Positions 40,096-51,000 of a stretch of 64,000 nucleotides of DNA are shown piece after piece. Under the pieces are notes generated by a model. That model was not told the origin of the DNA and did not search any database. It saw nothing but the letters and a program-made list of their open reading frames with translations. Source of the DNA: Sulfitobacter mediterraneus (GTDB taxonomy: Bacteria; Pseudomonadota; Alphaproteobacteria; Rhodobacterales; Rhodobacteraceae); assembly GCF_016801775.1 (NCBI RefSeq), contig NZ_CP069004.1, forward strand, positions 3,720,001-3,784,000, written 5' to 3'. The position numbers and the translations under genes are program-made. Each line of letters opens with the position of its first letter. The first letter of the stretch is position 1.

Positions 40096-42030
40096 TCAGG
40101 CGAGAAACGGATCATCGACAACACCGACGAGCTGCAAAATCAATGTGCCACTGTCGGCTGTCACTGCTTGGGCATAGTCGGCATCAATAGCCGCAACGGC
40201 GGCATCTACACTGCTGTCGTTGCCGCGCACAAAAAGCTGCATAGCGGCGGCCGCATCATTCACATCGGACAGGCCTTTGATCACGGCGTAGTAAGTTCCA
40301 ATGTCTGTCTTGGTGCTGAGATAGCTTTGATCCTGCAACTGTAAATCCACAAATTCCTGACTGGCGTCTTGTGGCGGCTCGGCTTTGGCGCCGCGCAACA
40401 CCTCAAGGATAAACGCATCCCTGCCAACCCCGCCGCTGTCCAATTGGCCGACCCAGAAGTCGAGCCCAGCCTGATCGGCGGTGCGGCCCAGCACATTGGC
40501 ATAGACCTGCATGGCAAACTCAAGGTTGCTGGCGTCCGGAGCATAGGTTGCCCGCGTTTCATCTTGGTCAAGAAAAAAGGTCGCGGCTTGTTCAAGGGTC
40601 GTGCCATCGGCAAAGGCCGATCCCCAGAAGTACAGGCCAAGCGCGTCCGGCGCGCGGTTGAAATAGGCGATATAGAGTTCGACGAATGTGTTGATCTCAT
40701 CGGCGTTCAAGCCGGTGATGCCCTCGATGATAGACAGATCAAGGGTGCCGTCGTCAAAAATGCTCACGCCGCTCGAAAACGCGAGGGTTTCCACGCCTGT
40801 CAAGCTGTCGGTCCCCTGGCCGTCCGCCATCCGGTCTTCAGCAAAGATCGTGCCATCCTGTGCCAGCCGTAGGGTGTAGCGGCCCATTCCGGCGTCAAAA
40901 TGCGCCACATCGCCGGTTCCATCACCACCATCGAGGGTGTCGTCGCCCTTGCCGCCAAACAAGTTATCATTGCCTGCATTGCCAATCAGTTGGTCCGCAC
41001 CGCCAAAGCCAAAAATAATGTCATCACCGATGCCCCCATCGAAAGTGTCGCCTTCCCCGGTCAAGTAGAACCAGTCGCCGGACCCTGACCCGGCGGCGGC
41101 TCCATTCGGGCTGACCACAAAGCTTGGGTTGGAGTTGCGCGACCCGATGATCAGATCGTCCAAAGCGCCATCCAGGCCGGGCAGGGCGGTGACCAAAGCC
41201 GCGACTAGCGCCTGAGACTGCGCATTTGCCTGTGCCTCAAAACCCGCAACGCTTGCAGCCCCTTGATCCGTCAGCTGTGCGCCAAAGGATTGCAGGCTTT
41301 GCAGTGCTTGCGCCGCCGCGGTCTTGACGGCAGCGATGGCCGCATCAAAATCCTCGGGTTCTGCTCCTTGAGACACCAATACGTCGATCACGCCATCCTG
41401 TTCATTGAGGTCCGACAGCAGCGCCAATGCCGCCGCCTCGCCAAGCTGGCCAAAAAGGTCATCCAAGGTGGCGCCGGTGACACTGCCGTTGCCAGTGTCG
41501 GTCGAGGCCCATGCACCTGTCGCATCATCGACAATGAAAGTGGGAGAGGTATAGCCCGCCTCATCCTCAGACCACAAAAAAGCATCCAGCCGATCCTGAT
41601 AGGAGGCAAACAATTGCTCAATCTCGGTTTTTCCACCGCCGGTGCCGTTGCCAAAATCGTAGTCGGGATTGATGGAAATGATAAACGCCTCCATCGTGAC
41701 ATCCGGCGTGGCATTCGCAACGAAAGACCGCCCCGCATTGATGGCGGCAAACGCGGTGTCGTAGTCCTGATCAATCAAGGCCTGAACAATCGCCAAGGCT
41801 TCCGCATCGACCTGCTGGGAAATAAAAGAGAACAGGTTGACCAAGGTCGCCACCGGAATGTCCCGCAGCGCCTGTTCCGAGGCGTCTAGCGAGGCCAGGT
41901 ATTCACTGACAGTCAGGCTCAAAGCATCGTCAATAACAGGGGGCAAGGGCTGGCTGGTGACCTGCAATAGACTGCGAAGCTGCGCATAGGACGCATTGAA
42001 TTGGGTTTCAAATTGGTCAAGCGGGTTCAC
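40096..42030 (-). CDS. RTX and DUF4214 domain protein, type I secretion substrate
   Basis: A 644-residue acidic protein without a Sec signal. The GTG at MNPLDQFETQFN is chosen because AAGGA lies eight bases before it. The first 310 residues are helical and Ala-rich with no known fold. Residues 335-370 are RTX nonapeptides (GGIGDDIIFGFGGADQLIGNAGNDNLFGGKGDDTLDGG). Residues about 400-600 are DUF4214-like, with ADEINTFVELYIAYFNRAPDALGLYFWGSAF and the second copy FAMQVYANVLGRTADQAGLDFWVGQL. The pattern is typical of type I secreted surface proteins in marine alphaproteobacteria. No ABC exporter gene is nearby. Confidence 0.82.
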   Translation of the reverse strand: MNPLDQFETQFNASYAQLRSLLQVTSQPLPPVIDDALSLTVSEYLASLDASEQALRDIPVATLVNLFSFISQQVDAEALAIVQALIDQDYDTAFAAINAGRSFVANATPDVTMEAFIISINPDYDFGNGTGGGKTEIEQLFASYQDRLDAFLWSEDEAGYTSPTFIVDDATGAWASTDTGNGSVTGATLDDLFGQLGEAAALALLSDLNEQDGVIDVLVSQGAEPEDFDAAIAAVKTAAAQALQSLQSFGAQLTDQGAASVAGFEAQANAQSQALVAALVTALPGLDGALDDLIIGSRNSNPSFVVSPNGAAAGSGSGDWFYLTGEGDTFDGGIGDDIIFGFGGADQLIGNAGNDNLFGGKGDDTLDGGDGTGDVAHFDAGMGRYTLRLAQDGTIFAEDRMADGQGTDSLTGVETLAFSSGVSIFDDGTLDLSIIEGITGLNADEINTFVELYIAYFNRAPDALGLYFWGSAFADGTTLEQAATFFLDQDETRATYAPDASNLEFAMQVYANVLGRTADQAGLDFWVGQLDSGGVGRDAFILEVLRGAKAEPPQDASQEFVDLQLQDQSYLSTKTDIGTYYAVIKGLSDVNDAAAAMQLFVRGNDSSVDAAVAAIDADYAQAVTADSGTLILQLVGVVDDPFLA

Positions 42031-42129
42031 AGCGCAGTTCCTTAACACAAGCAATCGTACTGGTTTCTCTCTACACCAGCTTTGGCACCGTCGTCACCTT
42101 GGATTTGGTGCGCCGCGTCGACGATATTG

Positions 42130-43410
42130 TCAAAGGATGCTGCTGGAATATCCCGTGCGCCGTTTCAGTGCGACGGCCAAGAGGCCATTCCAGATTACCA
42201 GCGAAACAGCCGTGGCAACCGCCGCCCCTTCCATGCCATAGCGGGGCACCAAAGCAAGGTTCAGCGCCGCGTTCACCAAGACAGAGGTCGAAACACCAAT
42301 CAGCGTGAGCGTCTGATGGCCGGTCATGTTCAGGATCAGCGCGACTGGTCCAAAACACGCATTCGCGAGCTGACCAAAAGTCAGGATGACCAAGGCCCAA
42401 AACGCGCCCTCATAGCTGCTGTCGAAAATGAGGATCAAAAGATGCCTGCCGAACACCCAGGTGATCGCTGCCCCCCCGATGCCGAACACCGTAATGATCC
42501 GCGCCGCCTTGGTGATTGTGGCCTGTAGTTCGGCGCTGTTCCCTTCGGCGTGTAATTTCGCAATCTGCGGCATGATCACGGTGTTGACCGCGCCGAGACC
42601 AAAAACCGCAATGGTCGACAGCACTGCTGCAGCGTTATAAAGACCGACCTGGGCGTCAGTACTCAAGATCCCGAGCATCACAATATCAAGGTTATTGTTG
42701 ATCAATTGCACGCTTGCTATGGCCCCGAACGATAGGGTTGAGATGGTCAAGTCCCGGCTGCGGGTGGTCTTGGCTTGGCCCTGTTTTTGCGGCCAGAAAC
42801 GAAAATCTGATCCACGTTTGAGCAACGCCACCGACAGGGCCGCATCTGCCACCAAAGCCAGTGAAAAAATCAGCAGGGCGGCCGACACCGACAAAGCTGC
42901 CGGATCGCTGGCGATCCAAACACCGGCCAGGACCACAATTGTCAGAACCGGCCGCAGCACATGTTCGGGAAACTGGCTTTGCACCGTGTGGCCCATGCCA
43001 TGCAAAACACCGCTCAGCAATTTTGGTGCAGGCAAAAGCACATAGATCCCAAGACCCAGCGCCATGTGCCATTGCAGGTCCGTGTCGTTGATTCCCCATG
43101 CGATCCAGACGGCCAATGCGACTGCAAACACTCCGGTGGCCCAGATTGCGCGGTGCAAGGCCCATGTCCAGATTTGCCTGCTGTGCCCCGTGCCCGCATG
43201 GGCGCGGGCATAGGCAATCTCACGAACCAATGTCTGCCGCAGCCCAAACGCCAGAGGCATGGACAGGATGGTCATAACCGCGAGGACAAAAGAATATTCG
43301 CCAAACTTTTCGGGTTGCAGCAACCGCGCAATCATTGCGGTCGCCGCAGCGCCTAACAAAAGGCCACACACCCGAATGACCATGGTCCCTAAGGTCTGGC
43401 GCTTTTCCAT
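42130..43410 (-). CDS. Oligosaccharide flippase family (MOP/PST) membrane protein
   Basis: A 426-residue polytopic protein of the polysaccharide transporter branch of the MOP superfamily (Wzx-like), which flips lipid-linked sugars across the inner membrane. It opens with VIRVCGLLLGAAATAMIARLLQPEKFGEYSFVLAVMTILSMPLAFGLRQTLVREIA, the standard first-helix/GEY pattern, and has 12 or so helices, including LVLNAALNLALVPRYGMEGAAVATAVSLVIW-like C-terminal repeats. It lies 50 bases from the end of the outer-membrane barrel gene and in the same direction, so the two may share a transcript. Whether it belongs to the neighbouring PKS export system is uncertain. Confidence 0.88.
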   Translation of the reverse strand: MEKRQTLGTMVIRVCGLLLGAAATAMIARLLQPEKFGEYSFVLAVMTILSMPLAFGLRQTLVREIAYARAHAGTGHSRQIWTWALHRAIWATGVFAVALAVWIAWGINDTDLQWHMALGLGIYVLLPAPKLLSGVLHGMGHTVQSQFPEHVLRPVLTIVVLAGVWIASDPAALSVSAALLIFSLALVADAALSVALLKRGSDFRFWPQKQGQAKTTRSRDLTISTLSFGAIASVQLINNNLDIVMLGILSTDAQVGLYNAAAVLSTIAVFGLGAVNTVIMPQIAKLHAEGNSAELQATITKAARIITVFGIGGAAITWVFGRHLLILIFDSSYEGAFWALVILTFGQLANACFGPVALILNMTGHQTLTLIGVSTSVLVNAALNLALVPRYGMEGAAVATAVSLVIWNGLLAVALKRRTGYSSSIL

Positions 43411-43460
43411 CTGGTTTATGGTTTCCTTTGCCGCGCGAGCACGGTGCTTTGGGTTGCCCG

Positions 43461-44771
43461 CTAAAAGAACGCTGACAGAGAAAACTCGATATAGCTGTTT
43501 CCGTCCACCGAAGAGAGCGGATCTGTCAGACTGTCAGACACCACATGGTTGGCATTGATGCCGACACGCAAGCGCTCGCCTATCCGGCGCGACGCGGATA
43601 GGGTGTAAATCTGGGAACTCTGATCAAGGTCGTAAAAGACCCCCAGGTTAAAGCGGCTGTCGTTTGTGTCATTGGCGATGAAGTTCACGCCAACAAACAC
43701 ATCATCGTCATAAACGGTGACCGGTTGGCGGCCGCTCCGATCATCATAGTGATATTCCAGCGCAAGGGTCAGGGTGCCGTCGCCGCCCATCAGATTGTGA
43801 AAAGAATGATCGCCCCCAACGATGGCGCCGACGAAACGTTCACCAGATGCTTCCCGCAGGAACCCTTCAAACCGCAATTGCGTGTTTCCTTCGGCGTAGA
43901 CTGTGGTCAGGCCCAGTTGCCTGATCTCCTGGTAGTAGGGTGTCACGGCAGTGAAGGCATCTGTCCCCGCGTCCGCGGCGGCCTTGGCCACTGTCTTTCC
44001 GCTGTTGTAGCCTGCCAATACATCGTCGTTGAATTGTGCGCAGGCCGAGGCGCTGACCGCGCTATCGGCGCTTATGCAACCGGGCATCCTGAGGGACTCG
44101 CGGGCGGTTCCCTGATAGGCCGACACACCGAGGTCCAATGAACCCTCGCCCAGAGAGAACCCATGGGTATAGCGCAACGCAAAATCGGGGCTGTTGCTGT
44201 CTTCGTAGCGGACCAATCCATCATCGGTATAGAATGGGCCACGCTGGCGGGTGGCACGACCACCAAAATTGCCGCGCACACTGTCGCCCAAGGCATAGAC
44301 ACTGAACGTACCGATATCTGTAAACAGATTTGCGTTCGCCATGGGGGTACCGATCAGGTCGCTGTTGCCGACCTGATTTGTTCTGTTCTTGGCGTTCATC
44401 ACGTTGACGATGGTGCGGCCGTTGCTGACCCCCCAATCCTCGACATTGTAGCCCAGAACCAGATCCCAGTTTTCAAAACTGTTGGTGAAATATGCCTTCT
44501 GAATGTTAAAGAGCGAGCGGTCGTTTTCATCATCATTCAGGCCAGCGAATTGAAACACAACTTCGCCCGTGCCAACACCGAAACTGCCGTTCAGCTGGAA
44601 GCCGACAAAAGGGTGAAATCCGGCTTCGGCTTGCCCTGCATATTGACCGTCGTCAAAGTAATAGCGATATCCAACGTCAAGCCGTCCACTGAGGTTCAAC
44701 GGGTTGCCTTCCGCCCATGCCGGAACGGCCCAGGCGGAGGCCATAACCGCAGCTGCGCAAAGACGTTTCAT
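43461..44771 (-). CDS. Outer-membrane beta-barrel protein
   Basis: A 436-residue protein with signal peptide MKRLCAAAVMASAWAVPAWA (cut before EGNPLNLSG), alternating beta-strand pattern throughout, and a C-terminal strand ending in Phe-Phe (SYIEFSLSAFF), the recognition mark for outer-membrane insertion. GYNVEDWGVSNGRTIVNVMNAKNR around 120-143 recalls the DUF1302-type barrels that accompany RND/LolA-like lipid export genes. A pair of cysteines (GCIS..ACAQ, near 246-258) may form a loop disulfide. The start MKRL is chosen for its signal peptide; an upstream frame extension is not protein-like. The gene is divergent from the PKS operon. Confidence 0.8.
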   Translation of the reverse strand: MKRLCAAAVMASAWAVPAWAEGNPLNLSGRLDVGYRYYFDDGQYAGQAEAGFHPFVGFQLNGSFGVGTGEVVFQFAGLNDDENDRSLFNIQKAYFTNSFENWDLVLGYNVEDWGVSNGRTIVNVMNAKNRTNQVGNSDLIGTPMANANLFTDIGTFSVYALGDSVRGNFGGRATRQRGPFYTDDGLVRYEDSNSPDFALRYTHGFSLGEGSLDLGVSAYQGTARESLRMPGCISADSAVSASACAQFNDDVLAGYNSGKTVAKAAADAGTDAFTAVTPYYQEIRQLGLTTVYAEGNTQLRFEGFLREASGERFVGAIVGGDHSFHNLMGGDGTLTLALEYHYDDRSGRQPVTVYDDDVFVGVNFIANDTNDSRFNLGVFYDLDQSSQIYTLSASRRIGERLRVGINANHVVSDSLTDPLSSVDGNSYIEFSLSAFF

Positions 44772-45048
44772 ACCCAAATCGACCCCAATTAAACTGCCTT
44801 TCAGACGGGCACAGTATCCCAGCATGGCACAGGCGCAATCACATGGCCGCAGTCGTGGTCACAATCTTGATCATTGGTGCGGGATCGACACGCCCTGGCT
44901 CTACCGCCATTGCCGCTCAATCAAGTGGAATTTTCCCCTTCCCGATACTGTTGCTCCGTCATGTTTGTGTTAAACGTAAAATTCTTGGGGAGAATGTACC
45001 GGACCGTTTTGACGGCGATGCATTTTGGTGCGCTATAGGAAGACACGC
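44772..45048. promoter_or_regulatory. Divergent promoter region of barrel gene and PKS operon
   Basis: This 277-base interval must contain the promoters for both directions. The right part is AT-rich around TGTTTGTGTTAAACGTAAA and ends with AGGAAG before the PKS ATG. I see no clear regulator-sized palindrome and no regulatory gene next to it. Confidence 0.45.
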
Positions 45049-48000
45049 ATGAAAGATCAAAACCGCGACGCTGCAGCCGGTATCCATGAGCCGATTGCGA
45101 TCGTTGGCATGTCCTGCAATCTGCCTGGCGACAACCGAACTCCAGCCGATTTTTTCAATTTTCTTCTTAAAAAACAATGCGGTATTGTTGAGGTTCCCAA
45201 AGACCGCTGGGGCGTTGATGTTTTTTATGATCCCGATCCGGCAGCGATTGCCAAATCGGTGAGCAAATGGGCCGGTTTTATCAAGGATGTGCGAGGCTTT
45301 GATGCCAAATTCTTTGGCATTTCCCCGCGCGAGGCCGCCGGCATGGATCCGCAGCAACGCCTGGTTTTGCAAGGTGCGGTTGAGGCGATGATGGATGCGC
45401 AAATTCCGCTAGAAGAATTTGCCCGCAAAAGCACAGGCGTGTTCATCGGAATTTCCCAATCCGAATATCGCACTCTGCAAGAAATGCGCATTACCAGCAC
45501 CGAAAGCTATGCCGGCACCGGGTATGCGCTTTGTATCAGTGCCAACCGGATTTCGCACCGGCTCAACCTCACAGGGCCAAGCTATGCGGTTGATACGGCC
45601 TGTTCGTCCTCGCTGACGGCGTTGGATCAGGCGGTGCAAAACCTGCGCACCGGCGCTTGCGATATGGCGATTGTGGGCGGCGTGAACGCGATGACGCACC
45701 CGTCGCCGTTTCTGGCATTTTCCAAGGCGGGCATGATCTCTCCGACGGGGCGCATTTCGACCTTCGATGCCGCCGCCAACGGTTTTGTGCGCGGCGAAGG
45801 GGCGGGCATGATCGTGATCAAGCCCCTCAGCCATGCGCAGGCGGACGGCGACCGTATCCATGCTGTTATCGAGGGGACAGCTGCCAATCAGGATGGATCA
45901 ACCAATACAATTACCGCACCAAACCAACAGGCCCAGATCGCGATGCTGCGCAGCTTGTTCAATGCAGCCCCAATTGGACCTGAGCAGATCGGCTTTGTCG
46001 AGGCCCACGGGACCGGTACACCCATTGGCGATCCGATTGAGGCGGGCGCAATTGGTACGGTAATCGGCCAGAACACGCCCGACCATCCTGTTTACATCGG
46101 TTCAAGCAAGGCCAATGTTGGCCATCTTGAAAGCGGCGCCGGCATCACCGGTTTGATCAAGGCGGCGATGGCTGTGAAAACGGGGATAGTGCCGCCCAAT
46201 ATCCATTTCAAAAACCCCAATCCATATATCCCGTTTGATGCGTTGAACCTTGAGGTGCCGGTGAAACCCGAAGCCTTCCCGGATGGGGACGGTGCAAATT
46301 ACGCTGTGGTCAATTCCTTTGGATTTGGCGGCGCAAACGCCTGTGCGTTGCTGTCCTCGCCGCCCGAGAAATCCTATAGTTACCATCCGGTTCCGCCACA
46401 GCAGCCTGCGCCGCCGCTGGCAGGCCAGGAAGACGGCTTTCCCCATCTTGTTCCGGTATCCGGTGCCACGGAGGAGGCTTTGCAAGCCAACGCGGCGGCA
46501 CTATTGGATGCGATGCGCGGCAAGGGGGCGCTGGCCAAAACGACGCTAGCCGATATTGCGACGGCCCTTGCCACGAAACGCAGCCATTTGATGTACCGGG
46601 CCGTGATACTGGCCCGAAGCACGCCGCAGCTGAAAAAGGCGTTAAAAGCCTTGGCGGCGGGCGAAACCGATGCCCCCAACATCATCACAGGGCAAAAGCA
46701 AACCCACAACAAGCTGTGCTTTACCTTCTCCGGGCAAGGCAGTCAGTGGTGGGGCATGGCCCGCGACTTGCTGGAACGCAATGCCGTGTTTTCGGATGCT
46801 GTTGACGCCTTTGATGCCGAGTTTATCCCGGTTGCAGGCTGGTCAATCCGTGCAGAACTGCTCAAGGATAAAGACAGCAGCCGGATTGATGACACGACCG
46901 TCACCCAACCTGCGCTTTTCGCCATTCAATCGGGCCTCGCCGCGCTTTGGAAAGAACTTGGTGTTGAGCCGGATATGGTTGCAGGCCACTCCATCGGTGA
47001 GGCCGCGGCCAGCTATATCGCTGATGGTCTGTCGCTCAGCGGTGCGGCCAAATTTCTTTCAAAGCGCGGTGTGATCCGTGACCAACTGGGCGCAAAAGGT
47101 GCGATGGCCGCCATTGGCATGAACCAGGCTGATGTTGAGGCGATCCTGCCGGAGCATGGCAAATTGGGCATTGCTGCGATCAACGGTCCCGGTTCGACCA
47201 CGATCAGCGGCGACTTTGATGCACTGCATGAGTTTGTGGAAGAATTCGAGTTGCTCAACCCCGATACCTTCATTCGGGCTTTGACGGTCGATACCGCATG
47301 GCATTCCTATCATCTGGACGCTGGCGAGGACTGGTTCCGCCGCGAAATGGCGACGATTGATTGGTCTGTGCCAACCTTGCCGTTTATTTCGACGGTGACG
47401 GGGCAGCCTGAAACGAGATTTGATACAGATTATGGCTGGCTCAACCTGCGGCGGCCAGTCCGGTATCAGGCGGCGATTGAGACCGCCATCGACATGGGGG
47501 CGAACCTGTTTGTGGAGCTTGGCCCGGCAGCAACTCTTGCCGGTCCTACCAAAAGCACGGCCCTCGAAGCGGGCGCATCGGTCACTGTTTTGAATACGAT
47601 CAACCGCAAGGACAACGATTTTGACACCATGGCCCGTGCTGCCGCGGCGATGTTTGCAATGGGCTACCCGCTGAATTGGCAGGCGATCACCGGCACGCCA
47701 ACTGGCCATGTCGAATTGCCGCAAAACCAATGGGTGGAAGAACCGTTCTGGCAAGACAGCGAAGAAAGCCGCGGCCTGTTGTTCACGCCGATCAAACACC
47801 CGTTTCTGGGGATGCCGGAACGTGGCAACGGCACGACATGGACGTCCGAGATCAACCTCAAGGCCTATCCCTATCTCAAAGATCACCGGATGCAGTCCGA
47901 CGTGATTTTCCCGGCGGCGGGATATGTCGACACGATGATTGCCCTGTGCCGCGATCAGTTTGGCCCCGACAAAATCATCGAGGTGGAAAACGCGATTATC

Positions 48001-51000
48001 CACGAGGCCTTGTTCATCAATGCTGATGACGAGGTACTGTTCAGCAATGTCTACGATCCCGAACGAGGGCGCGTGAAACTTTATTCGCGGATCCGCGACG
48101 CCGAGGATGATTGGGTGCTGCGCAGCGAGGCGAAGGTGCGCATTCTGGATGTGGACGCGCCGAAGGCCCGGCCTTTCGACCCGGAAGACAGCGCCTTTGA
48201 AAAGATTGATGCAGCTTATGTGTATGATGTGGATGCTTCCACCGGATTGATCAATTATGGCACGGCGTTTCAGACCGTCGAAGATCTGTGGATGTCGCGA
48301 AACAAGACCGTCGCCAGGATTGTTCTGCGCGACGAAGGTCAGGCGACCAAAGACCGGCACCATCTGCACCCCACCATGTTCGACGGCTGTCTACAAATTC
48401 TTGAGCCGAGCATGACGCTCAAGAAGGTTGCGCAGGGCCGTCAGCCTGGTGATCCGGTGTGCCTGCCGGTTGGCGTGGGCCGGATGCGTGTCTATGCGGA
48501 TTTCCCGGATGAGGTGATTGTCAGGGCTGATCAGTTCAAGAATACCAAGGACACCGACGCCTCGGTCGGCTTTACCGTGATGGATCTAAACGGGACCGTT
48601 CTCATGGTGGTCGAGGATGTTCGGGTGAAATTGCTGCCCTCGAAAAAGGCCGACGAAGAGGGCGAGGGTGTTCCGGCGCATTTTGTCCGGCAGGATATTG
48701 TTGAGTTGCGCGAGCCATTGAGCGCCGATCCAAACGCGGGTCATTGGATTGTTCTGACCGATCGCGGCGTGGATGAATCCAGGCTGGTTGCGGCGATGCA
48801 AGGGTTTGGCGCTGATATCCGCTGTATTTCACGCGATGCGCTGGGCGATGATCCCGGCGGCGCGCTGGCCGATATGCTGGGCACCCAGATCGAAAACGGC
48901 GGCGTGAGCGGCATAGTCGTGGGCTGGCCGCTTGGCCTGAGCGAGGTAAGCGAAGACACTGGAACAGACGCGTTGTTCGAACCCATCGACGCCTGTGTAA
49001 AAGACATCATCTCACTTGGGGAGTTGATGGATTACGCGCGTGCGGGCACCAATGGATTGCCTGATTTTGTTTTCTTGACCTCGGGGGCCTATCCTGACGC
49101 AAAGGGCAAAACAGGTGGCGCAGCCATCCTGTCGCAGATGCCGATTGCCGCTATGGTGCGCGGGCTCGCCACCGAAGCGCCCGAATACAATGTGCGGGTG
49201 ATCGACGCTGATGTAGCCGCACTGAAAGCACCGCAGTTGCTGGCCCGCCATATCCTGACGTCCGGTCCGGATACCGAAATCATTCTTCTTGACGATACTT
49301 GCCTTGCGCCGCGTTTGCACCATGCCGAGGTCCAGGATTTTGACGCAAAGACACTGACCGTCCTGCCAAGTGATACCACCACCAACTTCCATGCGACCAT
49401 GCCAGCGCCCGGTGTGATCGATCAGGTGCGCTTGGTCGAAATTCCGCTTGCCCCAATTGGGCCAAAAGAGGTGCGCGTGCGCGTTTCTGCGGTGGGCCTG
49501 AACTTCCGCGATATCATGGCGGTTACGGGACTTTTGCCCAGCGAAGCCGAGCCGGAACCTGCGTGGCAAAATCTTGGGCTTGAATTCGGCGGCACAATCG
49601 AAGCGGTCGGCGAGGAGGTCAGCCATTTTGAGCCCGGTGACCGCGTCATGGGGCTTGGAAAACGGTGTTTGCAACGCTTCATGACCATACACTCCGATGC
49701 GCTGACGCGCGTTCCGGATCATATTTCGCTGGCCGAGGCGTCCACCATTCCGAGCGCCTTTGCGACGGCCCATTACGCGTTAAACCACGTTGGAAGGATG
49801 CGCCAAGGGGAGAAAGTATTCATCCACGTGGCGACAGGCGGTGTGGGCACTGCGGCAGTTCAACTGGCGCAAGCGGCCGGTGCCGAGATTTTTGCAACGG
49901 CAGGCAGCCCTGCCAAACGGCGTCACCTAAAGGCGCTGGGCGTGCAGCATGTGATGGATTCACGCTCACTCAAATTTGCCGATGACGTGATGCGGATCAC
50001 CAAGGGCAAAGGCGTTGATATTCTGCTCAATTCCCTGCCGGGAGACTTCATCGCCAAGGGGCTTGATATCATGGCGCCCTATGGCCGGTTTCTGGAGATC
50101 GGCAAGCGCGATGTCTACGAAGACGCCGCCATTGGCATGAAGGCACTGCGCCGCAATGTGTCGCTGAGCGTACTGGACCTCGCTGCAATGGGTGAGGAAC
50201 GCCCGGACCTCATGGCGGATCTTTTTTCCGAGCTGGCCGAGATGTTGACTGCGCAATCCTTGACGGCTTTGCCTCTGACGGAGTTTCCCGTAAGCCGTCT
50301 AGGTGATGCGATCCGGTTCATGAGCCAGGCCAAACATATGGGCAAAGTGGTTGTGTCTTTGGAAGAAGACCGCTTTGAGATCAAGGGCGATGAAACCCGC
50401 GCGGTGAGCCTGTCTGCGGATGCGACCTATCTTGTGACTGGAGGTACTGGCGGGTTCAGCCTGAGCGTTGCCGACTGGTTGTCCCGCGTTGGGGCAGGGC
50501 ATCTTATTCTTGCGTCCCGCTCTGGCAAGATCGCCAAAGCAGACGAGAAAAAGATCAAGAAGCTGCGGGATCGTGGCACCGAGGTTTCGATTGTCGCGCT
50601 GGATATTAGTGACACCGACGCTGTGGATCAGTTTGTCAGCGCCGCGCAGGGCAGTGACAGACCGCTCAAAGGTGTGGTGCATGGCGCGGCGGTGATCAAA
50701 GATGGATTTGCCAACCAGCTCACGCCAGAAATGATCACCGATGTGCTGTCTCCCAAGATCAAAGGGGCATGGAATCTGCACCGTGCCTTTGCTGCCACCG
50801 GTACAGAGCCTGATTTCATGATCGGTTTTTCCTCCATTGCGCAGGCAACGGGATCGGCAGGGCAGACCAACTACATTGCCGGCAACGCCTTTTTGGACGC
50901 GCTTGCACATTACCGGTTGTCATTGGGCCGTCCGGGCACCGCCATCGACTGGGGTGTGATTGCAGATGCCGGGTTTGTGTCCCGCAACAGCGCCTTGGCC

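Noticed and set aside
47059..48369. 436-codon open frame antisense to the PKS gene
   Set aside because: The sense frame carries the AT and DH domains with conserved residues; the antisense product shows no recognisable feature.
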